Shown: positions 55,154 through 63,888 of the stretch, in pieces
Layout: each line of letters begins with the position of its first letter
Numbering within the stretch: position 1 is the first letter of the stretch
Made by a program: the position numbers and the translations under genes
Assembly (NCBI GenBank): GCA_947493455.1
Contig: CANLRB010000009.1
Span: 1-64,000, forward strand
Length of the DNA: 64,000 bases
Source: an uncultured Pseudoalteromonas sp.
Lineage (GTDB): Bacteria > Pseudomonadota > Gammaproteobacteria > Enterobacterales > Alteromonadaceae
Direction: 5' to 3'
The notes under the pieces: generated by a model
What the model was told of the DNA's origin: nothing
What the model saw: the letters and a program-made list of their open reading frames with translations, nothing else
The model's database searches: none

Positions 55154-56065
55154 TTAGTCAACTTTAGTTGGACTGCGATGATTTTTACTTAACACCGAAC
55201 TAATCGCTTTTTCGAGATTAATAGGCGCGATAATCGGATCGCCCGCTCCGTGTTTTTCTAAAAATGATTTAAACTCTTCGATGTCTTGATCAACAGTGAT
55301 GATATGGCATTGCCCTTCAATGTACTTGGCGCTCAATACCTTAGATATATTGGCGATGCTCGACAAATCTGCCTCTAAATCACAAATCCAATAATTAATT
55401 CGCTGGCAAAAGTCTTCTGGCGTTGCCATATACTTTACTTCACCTGACTCCATAATGATCAAGTTTTCAGCCACGCGCTCAATTTCTTCCATTTGATGAG
55501 AGCAATATATGATAGTGCTATTGATATCAGTTTCGGTATACATCAGGGCTTCAAGAAACGCCTGCTTAGCGACAACATCAAGGCCAAGTGTCGGTTCATC
55601 GAGAATCAGAACATCAGGAGCTTGCGCTAATGCAATCGATAAGTTTAATCCCGCGCGTTCACCCCGTGACAACTGGGCTACTTTCTGATTAGGTTGCACA
55701 TCAAAATGGCCGATAACTGAATCGTAGATATCTTGTCGCCAATTCGGATAAAGGTTGCGCTGCATTTGCGTGACTTCACTCGCATTCATCCAAAGCGGCA
55801 GTGTATGTTCCTCATTGACATAGCCAATCCGTCCTCTTAGCTCTGGTGTGAGGGCTTGGCAATCATGACCTAATATCTTACAGCTACCTGATGTTTGCTG
55901 CTCAAGACCGAGTAAAATACGAAACAGCGTGGATTTGCCCGCACCATTCGCTCCGATAAACGCATGAATTCCCCCGCGGGGTATGTTTAATTCACACTGA
56001 TTTAACGCAGTTTTTGCACCAAAGCGCTTCGTCAGCGCCTGTGTTTCAATAATGTAATCCGTCAT
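55154..56065 (-). CDS. ABC transporter ATP-binding protein (YtrB-like)
   Basis: 303 aa. Walker A GANGAGKST, a signature LSRGERAG in place of LSGGQ, Walker B VLILDEPTLGLD, and the H-loop in YCSHQMEEIE. The N-terminus IETQALTKRFGAKTALNQ and the GIHAFIGANGAGKS context are of the drug/lipid exporter class. It is followed by a C-terminal extension of about 90 residues. It lies 17 bp after the GntR gene and 9 bp before membrane protein 1, so it powers the pair. The unusual signature (Arg at position 3) is frequent in YtrB-like ATPases. Confidence 0.92.
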   Translation of the reverse strand: MTDYIIETQALTKRFGAKTALNQCELNIPRGGIHAFIGANGAGKSTLFRILLGLEQQTSGSCKILGHDCQALTPELRGRIGYVNEEHTLPLWMNASEVTQMQRNLYPNWRQDIYDSVIGHFDVQPNQKVAQLSRGERAGLNLSIALAQAPDVLILDEPTLGLDVVAKQAFLEALMYTETDINSTIIYCSHQMEEIERVAENLIIMESGEVKYMATPEDFCQRINYWICDLEADLSSIANISKVLSAKYIEGQCHIITVDQDIEEFKSFLEKHGAGDPIIAPINLEKAISSVLSKNHRSPTKVD

Positions 56066-56082
56066 TAGAATTTACTCTGTTA

Positions 56083-56484
56083 TTACGTGGTTTGTAACTG
56101 CTGCAACTCATTGAGCAGGTACGCTGTCAATTCTTCAGGACTAAAATCAAGATACATCACGTCATTGATGAATCGTTGACTTGCTTCCTGTAAACGCTTT
56201 TCTTGTTCGTCACGGCTTAACATCTGCTTTGGCTCGGCGACAAAAATGCCGAGACCTTTACGCGACTCCAATAAGCCCTGAGCGGTCAACTCGGCATAGG
56301 CTTTGGCAACCGTATTCGCATTAATTGTTAGCTGTATTGCTAACGCTCTTACACTCGGTAACTTGCTGCCGTGTTGTATATTGCCAGTGGCGATTTCAAT
56401 TCGAATGCCATCGACAATTTGGCGATAAATAGGTCGGGCGTCCCCGGTCACTATTTGGATCGCAATTGCTGACGTTTTTGTCAT
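56083..56484 (-). CDS. GntR-family regulator, YtrA subfamily
   Basis: 133 aa. A short GntR protein: GDARPIYRQIVDGIRIEIATG, then GSKLPSVRALAIQLTINANTVAKAY and LLESRKGLGIFV form the winged helix; the effector domain is absent and a 40-residue helical tail (SPEELTAYLLNELQQL) dimerises, as in YtrA. YtrA proteins repress their own ABC operon and respond to envelope stress or antibiotics. It leads the operon and its operators should be the TGTACTA cluster just upstream. Confidence 0.93.
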   Translation of the reverse strand: MTKTSAIAIQIVTGDARPIYRQIVDGIRIEIATGNIQHGSKLPSVRALAIQLTINANTVAKAYAELTAQGLLESRKGLGIFVAEPKQMLSRDEQEKRLQEASQRFINDVMYLDFSPEELTAYLLNELQQLQTT

Positions 56485-56497
56485 TAAGGTAAATCAC

Positions 56498-56655
56498 TAG
56501 TGTACTATCTGTACTAGCACACTAAATACAGTGTACCATTTTGTCAACAGTTGCTTTTTTGGTCAGTAGCCAAAACCTTGATTAAGCTATTGTTTAAATT
56601 AATAAAAATTATTTTTTATTTTTTAACTTAGATACGCAGTACAGCTAGTACACTG
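56498..56655. promoter_or_regulatory. Putative YtrA operator cluster
   Basis: TGTACTA occurs at 56501-56507 and 56510-56516 as tandem copies 9 bp apart, and its complement TAGTACA at 56646-56652. Further matches are TGTAC at 56531-56535 and AGTACA at 56638-56643, the latter forming AGTACA..TAGTACA. The cluster occupies the 230 bp upstream of the GntR gene, which is where a YtrA-type repressor should bind. Confidence 0.55.
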
Positions 56656-56685
56656 ACATAAATTGGAGGAAAAAACGGGAGGTTA

Positions 56686-56705
56686 GCCAGCTCAAATGAG
56701 CTGGC
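56686..56705 (-). terminator. Terminator of the DUF4386 gene
   Basis: GCCAGCTC and GAGCTGGC are perfect 8-bp arms around a 4-nt loop. Read on the minus strand they are followed within 9 bases by a run of six T. It lies 12 bp past the DUF4386 stop. Confidence 0.7.
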
Positions 56706-56716
56706 ACGAAGTAACA

Positions 56717-57409
56717 TTAGTGTGAAAATTTAATCCCTTTAGTGAGCAACCAGATACCGACTCCTAACTCAAATAACGCGCCAGGAAACATGACAAACAT
56801 CGCCTCTCGCGGTAAGTCGGGGATCAAAATTTTCGCCAGTGGATATATAATCAAGCTGGAATAAGTGATCATGCCCCAAACGCACCAAAAACGTGGGATC
56901 AGACGCGTAGTAAAAAACATATAAAATGTGATTATTCCGGCGACCCCCATAAATATCCAACTGTATTCATAAGCCGGAAAACGAAGACTAGCAATAACAG
57001 CATTGAGTGTTCGAATTTGCTCGGCATCGAACAATTCAGTTAAAAAAGCCTTATTCGACAAGGCCAGCATTGCGATACTAAAAACAACCGCCATACCACC
57101 AATAATAATTTCAACTAAACGACAACATAAAGCGGTCTGCGCGAGCGGCTTGTGAACATATTTAAGCACAGAATAAAACGAGACTGACGCCGTTACGACA
57201 CCTAAAAACATCACCGTTTCGGCAATGATCCCCCATCTAAAATGCATTTCGTTAGCAAAGATACCATTTGCTTTTACCAATTCGACACTGGATAAAGCGC
57301 TATTCAGATAAAAACTATTAATAAAGCCTGCAAGAGTAAAAATGATGTAGGATAGCCCCGCCATTTTGGCGTAAAACATCTGTTGTTGCTGTTGTTTTTC
57401 GATATTCAT
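56717..57409 (-). CDS. DUF4386 family membrane protein
   Basis: 230 aa from ATG at 57409 with GGAGA 6 nt upstream; an upstream TTG/ATT frame extends 7 codons. Starts MNIEKQQQQQMFYAKMAGLS with the DUF4386 opening helix, then FINSFYLNSALSSVELV, FRWGIIAETVMFLGVV, an AIASLRFPAYEYSWIFMG segment and RLIPRFWCVWG. About six membrane helices. DUF4386 members are widespread and uncharacterised. The gene stands alone on the minus strand. Confidence 0.85.
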   Translation of the reverse strand: MNIEKQQQQQMFYAKMAGLSYIIFTLAGFINSFYLNSALSSVELVKANGIFANEMHFRWGIIAETVMFLGVVTASVSFYSVLKYVHKPLAQTALCCRLVEIIIGGMAVVFSIAMLALSNKAFLTELFDAEQIRTLNAVIASLRFPAYEYSWIFMGVAGIITFYMFFTTRLIPRFWCVWGMITYSSLIIYPLAKILIPDLPREAMFVMFPGALFELGVGIWLLTKGIKFSH

Positions 57410-57515
57410 TTCATATCTCCATAAAATCAAAAATGACGAATTGAAATGAAAAATGCCTGATTTATAAGGTGTTGTCGTTCAAATGGGCCTATTCGAACGT
57501 TTTAATTCACTTTTA

Positions 57516-57563
57516 AATTGGGGTCAGTGTCACAAAAGTGGCTTTGTAACTCTGACCCCCTAT
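57516..57563. repeat. REP-like palindrome (GGGGTCAG...CTGACCCC)
   Basis: GGGGTCAG (57520-57527) and CTGACCCC (57552-57559) are perfect arms around a 24-nt loop that contains an ACAAAAG / CTTTGT inner pair. The TTGGGGTCAG motif is the core of REP elements mobilised by RAYT transposases in many gammaproteobacteria. It lies 6-9 bp past the TolB-like stop codon and may also act as a terminator. Only one copy is in the window. Confidence 0.6.
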
Positions 57564-57568
57564 CCAAG

Positions 57569-58492
57569 TTAATGCAGCAAGGTTTTATCAACCTTAAATA
57601 CGGTGGCGGCTTGTGACCCTCCTTGAATCACTTTGGTCATATTTGAACCATCTGCATTTACTTTATAAATATCGTAAAAGCCATGAGTACTTTGTGAAGA
57701 GAAAAACACCTTTTTGCCATCCGGTGACCATGCCGGATCCCATTCTTGAATGCTATTTTTTGTTAATCGTTGATGATTGGTGCCATCCACATTCATTACA
57801 TACACTTCTTGGTTACCATCGCGATTGGATAAATAAGCGATCTGTTTTCCATTTGGCGAAAGTTTAGGTGACATATTATTGGTATCATCACTGGTTAATG
57901 TAATTAGATTACTGCCATCAGGTTGCGCAATACTAATTTGACTCGGCCCAGTAATTGATTGAAAGAGTACTCGGCCATCTGGCATCAACTCCGGCGAACG
58001 TCCTTTAAGTGCAGTTAGGTGCCGCTTATTACTGCCATCCGGGTTCATCAACCAAATTTGTTCATCCGCCTTGCCATCACTGCCTCGAAACTCTCTGGCA
58101 AAAATAACGGTTTTGCCATCTGCTGACCAAGCCGGTGCACTATCCCAAACATGTTTAGTATGTGTTAAGCGCTTGATATTTTTGCCATCGATGTCACCAA
58201 CATGAATTGACCATGTTTTCCGATTATCGTACTTACCATAAAATAAAACCTGTTTACCGTTAGGCGACACAGCGGGGTACCCATCAAGTTTCGTTAAGTC
58301 GGCAATTTTTACTCGCGAAAGCCCGTTTTCATCGGTCAAGAAAATCGCTTTTTGATTTTGTTCTATACCACCATAAGCGAGTGCATATTTTTCAGATACA
58401 TCTTCTACTGTGCTCTGGCAAGCTGATAAAACCACCATCATTGAGCTCGATAAAAAGAGCTGTTGTAGTGCGTTGCGTTTTTTAATTGTCAT
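57569..58492 (-). CDS. TolB-like propeller lipoprotein
   Basis: 307 aa. Lipobox VVLSAC (Cys25). The mature part is a six-bladed WD40-like (PD40) propeller: YPAVSPNGKQVLFYG, APAWSADGKTVIFA, SPKLSPNGKQIAYLSNRDG, DPAWSPDGKKVFFSSQ and repeated MNPDGSNKRHLT-type blades. It resembles the C-terminal domain of TolB and the sensor domains of S9 peptidases, and probably binds a peptide or protein in the periplasm. It is divergent from the CadC-propeller regulator, its likely controller. Confidence 0.88.
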   Translation of the reverse strand: MTIKKRNALQQLFLSSSMMVVLSACQSTVEDVSEKYALAYGGIEQNQKAIFLTDENGLSRVKIADLTKLDGYPAVSPNGKQVLFYGKYDNRKTWSIHVGDIDGKNIKRLTHTKHVWDSAPAWSADGKTVIFAREFRGSDGKADEQIWLMNPDGSNKRHLTALKGRSPELMPDGRVLFQSITGPSQISIAQPDGSNLITLTSDDTNNMSPKLSPNGKQIAYLSNRDGNQEVYVMNVDGTNHQRLTKNSIQEWDPAWSPDGKKVFFSSQSTHGFYDIYKVNADGSNMTKVIQGGSQAATVFKVDKTLLH

Positions 58493-58729
58493 CGTGTATG
58501 TCCTTTTTATATAAGGTAGTCACTTATTCTTATGTGCAGTACGTGAACTCAATTTAACAAATGACCGATTAAATACATGATGAAATGCTGACGTCTGCCT
58601 GATTTTTTACTGAAAACAATAAATTCAATCATTATCAACAAGTTACAAAGTTGCGGTTCTACTCGCTTTTTGAATATGCTAAGGTCACACACGTTGAAGT
58701 TTCTCAGTTTATTTAGATAATGAGGTCAT
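58493..58729. promoter_or_regulatory. Divergent promoter region of the propeller lipoprotein and the CadC-like regulator
   Basis: 237 bp. TTGCGG at 58652-58657 and TATGCT at 58676-58681, 18 bp apart, may be the promoter of the regulator gene. No clear palindrome; a ToxR-type regulator would bind direct repeats here. Confidence 0.35.
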
Positions 58730-60976
58730 ATGGCAGAGCAGTATTGGATTGGCGAATTTTTTGTAGATTTATCCAGAAATCAAATCACTCAGAATAAGCA
58801 GCCACAAACACTTGCACCAAAAGCGCTCGCTGTACTAACTTGCTTAGCAAAGCACCACGGACAAGTGGTAAGTCAAGATACCCTGCTAGAAACCGTTTGG
58901 CCGGATACAATCGTATCAACAAATACCTTACAACGCTGTATCGCGCAATTACGAAAAGCACTTGGCGATGACGGTAAAGTGCAAGTCTATATTAAAACCC
59001 ATGCTAAAAAAGGCTATAGCCTTGAATGTGCGGTGCAGTGGGACAAACCACAGGACTTAGAGAGCCCTTCTTCGCCAGAGGTGTTTAATCAAGAGACTTC
59101 GGAAAAAGTTGAGCCTAAAACTCATGAAACACCACAAGTTCAATCGTCTGACAATCTAACTGAAGCTCAACATCCGGTTGAGAATCAAAATCGAGAAATT
59201 AGCAATAGTGATAACAGCGAGCAGATTTCACAACCGAGAGGTGGTCAACCTAATATACCGGAACACCGCGCAAAATCATCGAAAATATCGCTACTTTTCG
59301 CTTTCATTCTCATTGTAAGTTTAACCACTATTTTTGGTCTATCCGAGAATGAAAAAACAACCCTATCTGTCTCCAAAATAAGTGCAGTAACCGCAACTGA
59401 TGGCAAAGAATTCGCCAGCATTTATTCGCCAGATAGCCGTTACATCTTGTTTCATCGTTTCTCTGTTGATAAATGCGTCAATAACATTTGGGCAAGAGAT
59501 ATAGAAACACAACAAGAGCATAAGCTAACGCAAAAAATCGATGCCTATGGTAAACACAGCTTTTCAAAAGACGGTAAGCAACTCGCTTTTATACGAAAAA
59601 TGAATTGCGAAGAGCCTATTTCGCAAAAACAATGTTATCAATTAATGAGTCTCGATTTTCACGCTGCGCTCAAATCACCGCAGCAAATGCGAGTATTGTT
59701 AGAGTGTAATAACTCAGAAATTCGCATGCCAAAGTGGTTAAATAATGACAGCATAGCGCTGCTGCAAAAAGAGTCAGACCAATGGCAAATAATCAGTTAT
59801 TCAATTACTAAAAATACCAGCTCAATTTTACATAAAGTAACTGACGGCAATATTTTATACTACGACTATTCTCAAAAAGAAAATCGTATCGCTGTAATTA
59901 GTATTCATGAAGATGAACATTTATACATAGAGATGCTCGAACCAAGTGGCGAGTTAATTTCGCGCAACAGGATAAATATCCCCTCTGAAATAGGTAGCCT
60001 GCGCTATATTGTGGCCAACTTTTCGCCACTAGAAGAAAAGCTAATATTTAGTACCGGCAGGCAACTTTTTACACTTTCTTATACTGGTGAAATAAAAAAT
60101 ATCAGCTTACCTCTCGACCAATCGATGGGCACGCCGGTATTTAATAGCACAGGCAAACGCGCATTAGCAATCAAGGGGGTGTATGACAGTGATTTAGCTT
60201 CCCTGCCACTCTCGCAATTGAATAACGGCATTGCAGATGCCCACATATTTGCACGCTCCACTCAGCTTGATGGGGATGCGCAAACGCAACCTAATGGCGA
60301 TTTAATTGCTTTTGAATCAAAGCGTTCTGGTGAAAAACAAGTCTGGTTGTACGACGGTAAAAGTGCCAAACAAATTAGCCGCTTTACAACAGATACCCGC
60401 ATTAATGGATTAAAATGGGCACAGGACGGTCAAAGTCTTCTCGTTAATGCAAACGATGCGCTTGTTAAAATCGACCTAAATGGCTCACATCAAGCTTATT
60501 CACTGCCAAACGCTGTAATTCAGTTATTAGAATGGGATAGTGAAAATCAGTTAGCGCTGGCTTTAGTGCGCACGAAAGGAAAACGAAAACTCGCTGAAAT
60601 CAATATAGCAAAAGGGATAGTGACACAGTTAACAAATAAAAAAGTACACTGGGCCCAGTATACCGAGTCTAATCAATTGATTTTTAGCGATACTCTCGGC
60701 CGGTTTTGGCAACGCGGTCCAGTCGAAGATAAGCCAATTAATGCGCTTCACGGGCAAGCGGGCACAGACCAGCGCTTTCTGATACACGATAACATTATTT
60801 ATGGCGTAAACGATAATCTCGAACTCTGGACCTACCATCTAGCAACTGACGATTATCAAATAAGGTCACAACTCCCCATTAAATTTGACTACATCAGTGA
60901 TATTCATGACGCTAAGCTTATGTTTACACTTGAAATGATATCCCATAAAGAAGTGGTAGAGCTTACGTTAAAGTAA
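58730..60976 (+). CDS. CadC/ToxR-type transmembrane regulator with a C-terminal propeller
   Basis: 748 aa. Residues 1-105 are an OmpR-type winged helix (LAPKALAVLTCLAKHHGQVV, WPDTIVSTNTLQRCIAQLRKALGDD, TVYIKTHAKKGYSLE-like IKTHAKKGYSLE). A disordered acidic linker of about 75 residues follows, then one membrane helix (about 186-205, ISLLFAFILIVSLTTIFGL). The periplasmic part (about 215-748) is a beta propeller with TDGKEFASIYSPDSRYILF blades of the PD40 kind. The protein should sense a periplasmic ligand and act on DNA directly. Divergent from a propeller lipoprotein, with an S9 peptidase downstream. Confidence 0.9.
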   Translation: MAEQYWIGEFFVDLSRNQITQNKQPQTLAPKALAVLTCLAKHHGQVVSQDTLLETVWPDTIVSTNTLQRCIAQLRKALGDDGKVQVYIKTHAKKGYSLECAVQWDKPQDLESPSSPEVFNQETSEKVEPKTHETPQVQSSDNLTEAQHPVENQNREISNSDNSEQISQPRGGQPNIPEHRAKSSKISLLFAFILIVSLTTIFGLSENEKTTLSVSKISAVTATDGKEFASIYSPDSRYILFHRFSVDKCVNNIWARDIETQQEHKLTQKIDAYGKHSFSKDGKQLAFIRKMNCEEPISQKQCYQLMSLDFHAALKSPQQMRVLLECNNSEIRMPKWLNNDSIALLQKESDQWQIISYSITKNTSSILHKVTDGNILYYDYSQKENRIAVISIHEDEHLYIEMLEPSGELISRNRINIPSEIGSLRYIVANFSPLEEKLIFSTGRQLFTLSYTGEIKNISLPLDQSMGTPVFNSTGKRALAIKGVYDSDLASLPLSQLNNGIADAHIFARSTQLDGDAQTQPNGDLIAFESKRSGEKQVWLYDGKSAKQISRFTTDTRINGLKWAQDGQSLLVNANDALVKIDLNGSHQAYSLPNAVIQLLEWDSENQLALALVRTKGKRKLAEINIAKGIVTQLTNKKVHWAQYTESNQLIFSDTLGRFWQRGPVEDKPINALHGQAGTDQRFLIHDNIIYGVNDNLELWTYHLATDDYQIRSQLPIKFDYISDIHDAKLMFTLEMISHKEVVELTLK

Positions 60977-61326
60977 GCTTGCGTAGAAATAAGCGTTCAA
61001 CGAAAGTAAAAACATTGAACGCGTTATTACCAACTAAGTTCTACTACAAGATTCAAATTTGCAGTTAAAAGCTACTCACTAACGACTCTATACTCCATCA
61101 TGTAGATTTTTGATTATCTTGATTTACAAGAGTTTACTTATTATCGGGCTCAACAATCTACTCATCGCGTTACACTTGCATTATTTGTGATAACGTATCA
61201 TTTTAACCGTTAATAGAAACTAGTTTGTTTGGCTGAATTCGCAAGGTTTGTAAAAAACATCCGTTGTCACCCAGCCAATAAATAATTTAACAGTAAGCAT
61301 TTGTAATTAATAGGGACTCATTAAGA
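60977..61326. other. 350-bp intergenic region with one hairpin
   Basis: GCGTTCAA (60993-61000) and TTGAACGC (61015-61022) form an 8-bp stem with a 14-nt loop, the probable end of the regulator transcript. The rest is AT-rich with no coding frame. The S9 peptidase promoter should be here. Confidence 0.4.
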
Positions 61327-63396
61327 ATGAAAAATAACTACTTTTTTCGTGCAGCGCTGCCTATCATCATCGGGAGCATTTTTTCTACTAACGTGTTCGC
61401 GTCGCAAAGCTCAATCGAACTCAAAGATGTATTTAATCTTGAATATGCAGCAAACCCAGTCGTGATGCCAGGTGGTAAACGGGTCGTATATGAGCGACGC
61501 AGTATGGATATCATGACAGATACTATGCGCAGAAATCTATGGACAGTTGGGTTAGATGGCAGTGATCATTTACCGCTGTTATCAGATAGTAAAAACCATT
61601 TTAGTCCGACCTTTTCGCAAGATGGAAAAAAAATGGCGTACCTTTCTAGCAAAGAAGGTAAAGTACAAATTTATGTAAAAGATTTAAAAACAGGCAATAC
61701 AGCGCGCGTCACAGATGTTGCTATGAGCCCAAGCAGTTTAAGTTTTTCACCAAATGGCAAACAAATTGCTTTTTCAATGTTTACACCAACGAAAGCAAAG
61801 CCACTCTTTCAATTAAACTTAAAACCTAAAGGCGCTAAATGGGCAAATGAAGCCCAATATATAGATCAAACGCTGTTCCAGCGAGATGGTGCTGGTATAA
61901 GACGTCCAGGTAACATGCATGTCTATGTTGTACCAACCATTGGCGGTACACCCAGACAAATAACAACAGGTCCCCATGATTACCGTGGTGCAATCGCTTG
62001 GAGTAAAGATGAAACACACGTAATTGTGTCAGCAAATACCCATGATGATGCCGATTTTGATGTGTTTAATAGTGATATTTTGGCGATTAACACCACGACA
62101 TCAAAGATCACCGAATTAACCAATATGAGTGGTCCAGAAAATAACCCTAAGATAAGTCCAAATGGTAAAAAAATCGCATTTATTGGGTTTGAAGACAATG
62201 GTAAATCAAATCAGATTAACCAGCTTTATATTATGGATCCCAATGGCAGCGAAATTAAGAGCCTCACCCCTAAGTTAGATAGATCGGTTGATAACCTGGT
62301 TTGGGCTGAAAACAGCAAAGGAGTCTATATTAGCTACGATGATATGGGTAAAAAGCATGTCGCATACGTTAGCCTAAACGGAAAAATATCTACTAAAACC
62401 GACAATTTGGGCGGCACAAGTTTAGGCAGGCCATACACTTCTGGCAGTTTTGATGTCGCATCAAACGGTAATTTAGTTTATACGCGCTCTGTGGGCAACC
62501 GTCCTGCCGATTTGGCTTATTTAACTAAAAAAGGAAAATCGACACAACTTACAGACCTAAACGGTGATATTTTTGATCACAAAACACTAAACAAACCAAA
62601 GCTAATGGAAGTCAAAAGCAGTGTGGATGGTCGCAATTTACAGGCTTGGGTAGTGACGCCACCTGATTTTGATGCCACGAAAAAATATCCGCTTATTCTC
62701 GAGATTCATGGTGGTCCGCACACTGCTTATGGCCCCGGGTTTTCTAGCGAAGTACAATTATTTGCAGCAGCCGGTTACGTTGTGGTTTACGGAAACCCAA
62801 GAGGCTCGACCTCACAGGGTGCTGAATTTGCTAATTTAATTGATAAGAATTACCCATCTGAAGACTATAACGACTTGATGGATATGGTTGACGGGGTTAT
62901 TAAGCAAGGTTACATCGATGAAAGTAATCTGTATGTTACCGGTGGTTCCGGCGGCGGCGTATTAACAGCCTGGATCATTGGTAACACTGATCGCTTTAAA
63001 GCTGCAGTGGTAGCAAAACCCGTTATCAACTGGACCAGTATGATAGGGACCTCGGATATTTATACCTTTATGACAAAATACTGGTTTAGTGATTTACCTT
63101 GGAACGATTATCAACAATACTGGAATCGCTCACCATTATCGCTCGTGGGCAATGTAAAAACGCCGACTATGGTGCTAACCGGCGAACTAGACGTACGCAC
63201 ACCTATGGCCGAAAGCGAACAATACTATGGCGCATTGCGTCTACAAGGAGTTGAAAGCGCATTGGTACGTATACAAGGCGCATACCATGGTATTGCGGCG
63301 AAACCCTCGAATCTGGCACGCAAAGTGGGATATATTCTCGCGTGGTTTGATAAATACAAAAATGCCGACCAAGTAACGGAGCAAACTAACAAATAG
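61327..63396 (+). CDS. Secreted S9 family prolyl-oligopeptidase-like peptidase
   Basis: 689 aa. Signal peptide 1-25 (cleavage VFA-SQ). Residues about 30-390 form a propeller with PD40 blades (NLWTVGLDGSD, SPTFSQDGKKMAYLSSKEGK, ENNPKISPNGKKIAFIG). The alpha/beta hydrolase (about 420-689) has LEIHGGPHTAYG, GDPRGSTS-like GNPRGSTSQG, the nucleophile Ser in VTGGSGGGVLTAW, TGELDVRTP (Asp) and GAYHGI (His). Periplasmic peptide hydrolysis, likely on oligopeptides of medium length. AGGGAC lies about 12 nt before the ATG. It follows the CadC-like gene on the same strand and may belong to its regulon. Confidence 0.93.
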   Translation: MKNNYFFRAALPIIIGSIFSTNVFASQSSIELKDVFNLEYAANPVVMPGGKRVVYERRSMDIMTDTMRRNLWTVGLDGSDHLPLLSDSKNHFSPTFSQDGKKMAYLSSKEGKVQIYVKDLKTGNTARVTDVAMSPSSLSFSPNGKQIAFSMFTPTKAKPLFQLNLKPKGAKWANEAQYIDQTLFQRDGAGIRRPGNMHVYVVPTIGGTPRQITTGPHDYRGAIAWSKDETHVIVSANTHDDADFDVFNSDILAINTTTSKITELTNMSGPENNPKISPNGKKIAFIGFEDNGKSNQINQLYIMDPNGSEIKSLTPKLDRSVDNLVWAENSKGVYISYDDMGKKHVAYVSLNGKISTKTDNLGGTSLGRPYTSGSFDVASNGNLVYTRSVGNRPADLAYLTKKGKSTQLTDLNGDIFDHKTLNKPKLMEVKSSVDGRNLQAWVVTPPDFDATKKYPLILEIHGGPHTAYGPGFSSEVQLFAAAGYVVVYGNPRGSTSQGAEFANLIDKNYPSEDYNDLMDMVDGVIKQGYIDESNLYVTGGSGGGVLTAWIIGNTDRFKAAVVAKPVINWTSMIGTSDIYTFMTKYWFSDLPWNDYQQYWNRSPLSLVGNVKTPTMVLTGELDVRTPMAESEQYYGALRLQGVESALVRIQGAYHGIAAKPSNLARKVGYILAWFDKYKNADQVTEQTNK

Positions 63397-63411
63397 TAGT
63401 TTGTTAACAGG

Positions 63412-63450
63412 CTAAAGCACCCAACTTACCAAACTAGTTGGGTGCTTTAG
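63412..63450. terminator. Strong bidirectional terminator
   Basis: CTAAAGCACCCAACT (63412-63426) and AGTTGGGTGCTTTAG (63436-63450) form a perfect 15-bp stem with a 9-nt loop between convergent genes. Confidence 0.85.
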
Positions 63451-63471
63451 ATTACAATAAGGAGCTCAATT

Positions 63472-63888
63472 TCAATCGACAAAGGTTGGTAGTTTTGTGA
63501 GTCCGACATGTCGTAACGCTTGCTTTAACTCGCTTTCATAAAAAACTAAATAACGACGATTTGAACGGCACGCCATGAGGCAATAACCTTCTACGAGCTT
63601 CTTTATTTTCGCAGCATCACTATTAATAATGAAAACCACATTCGTCGCTTCACTTGATGAAATAGACACTGAAAAATCAGCAAAGTTTTCATGTTCCGAC
63701 AGCGTACCGATAATATCTTCAACACCGCGTAAATCATGTAAATAATGAATGTTTCGCGTAAACAAAGGATCTCGCACTATTTTTTTAAATTCATCTAAAT
63801 AATGCGTAATCACTATTGTTCCGCGAGTACATGTCGTAACGAGCCGAATATCAGGCAAAATTGCATATCGAAAATAAAAAGTACTCAT
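63472..63888 (-). CDS. Hypothetical 138-aa protein
   Basis: 138 aa, no signal peptide, no membrane helix. The segment FTRNIHYLHDLRGVEDI followed by an alternating helix/strand pattern (FADFSVSISSSEATNVVFII, KKLVEGYCLMACRSNRRYLVFY) resembles the STAS/SpoIIAA-like fold, where a conserved strand with Asp precedes a helix, but this is weak. It is convergent with the S9 peptidase. Function not assigned. Confidence 0.65.
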   Translation of the reverse strand: MSTFYFRYAILPDIRLVTTCTRGTIVITHYLDEFKKIVRDPLFTRNIHYLHDLRGVEDIIGTLSEHENFADFSVSISSSEATNVVFIINSDAAKIKKLVEGYCLMACRSNRRYLVFYESELKQALRHVGLTKLPTFVD

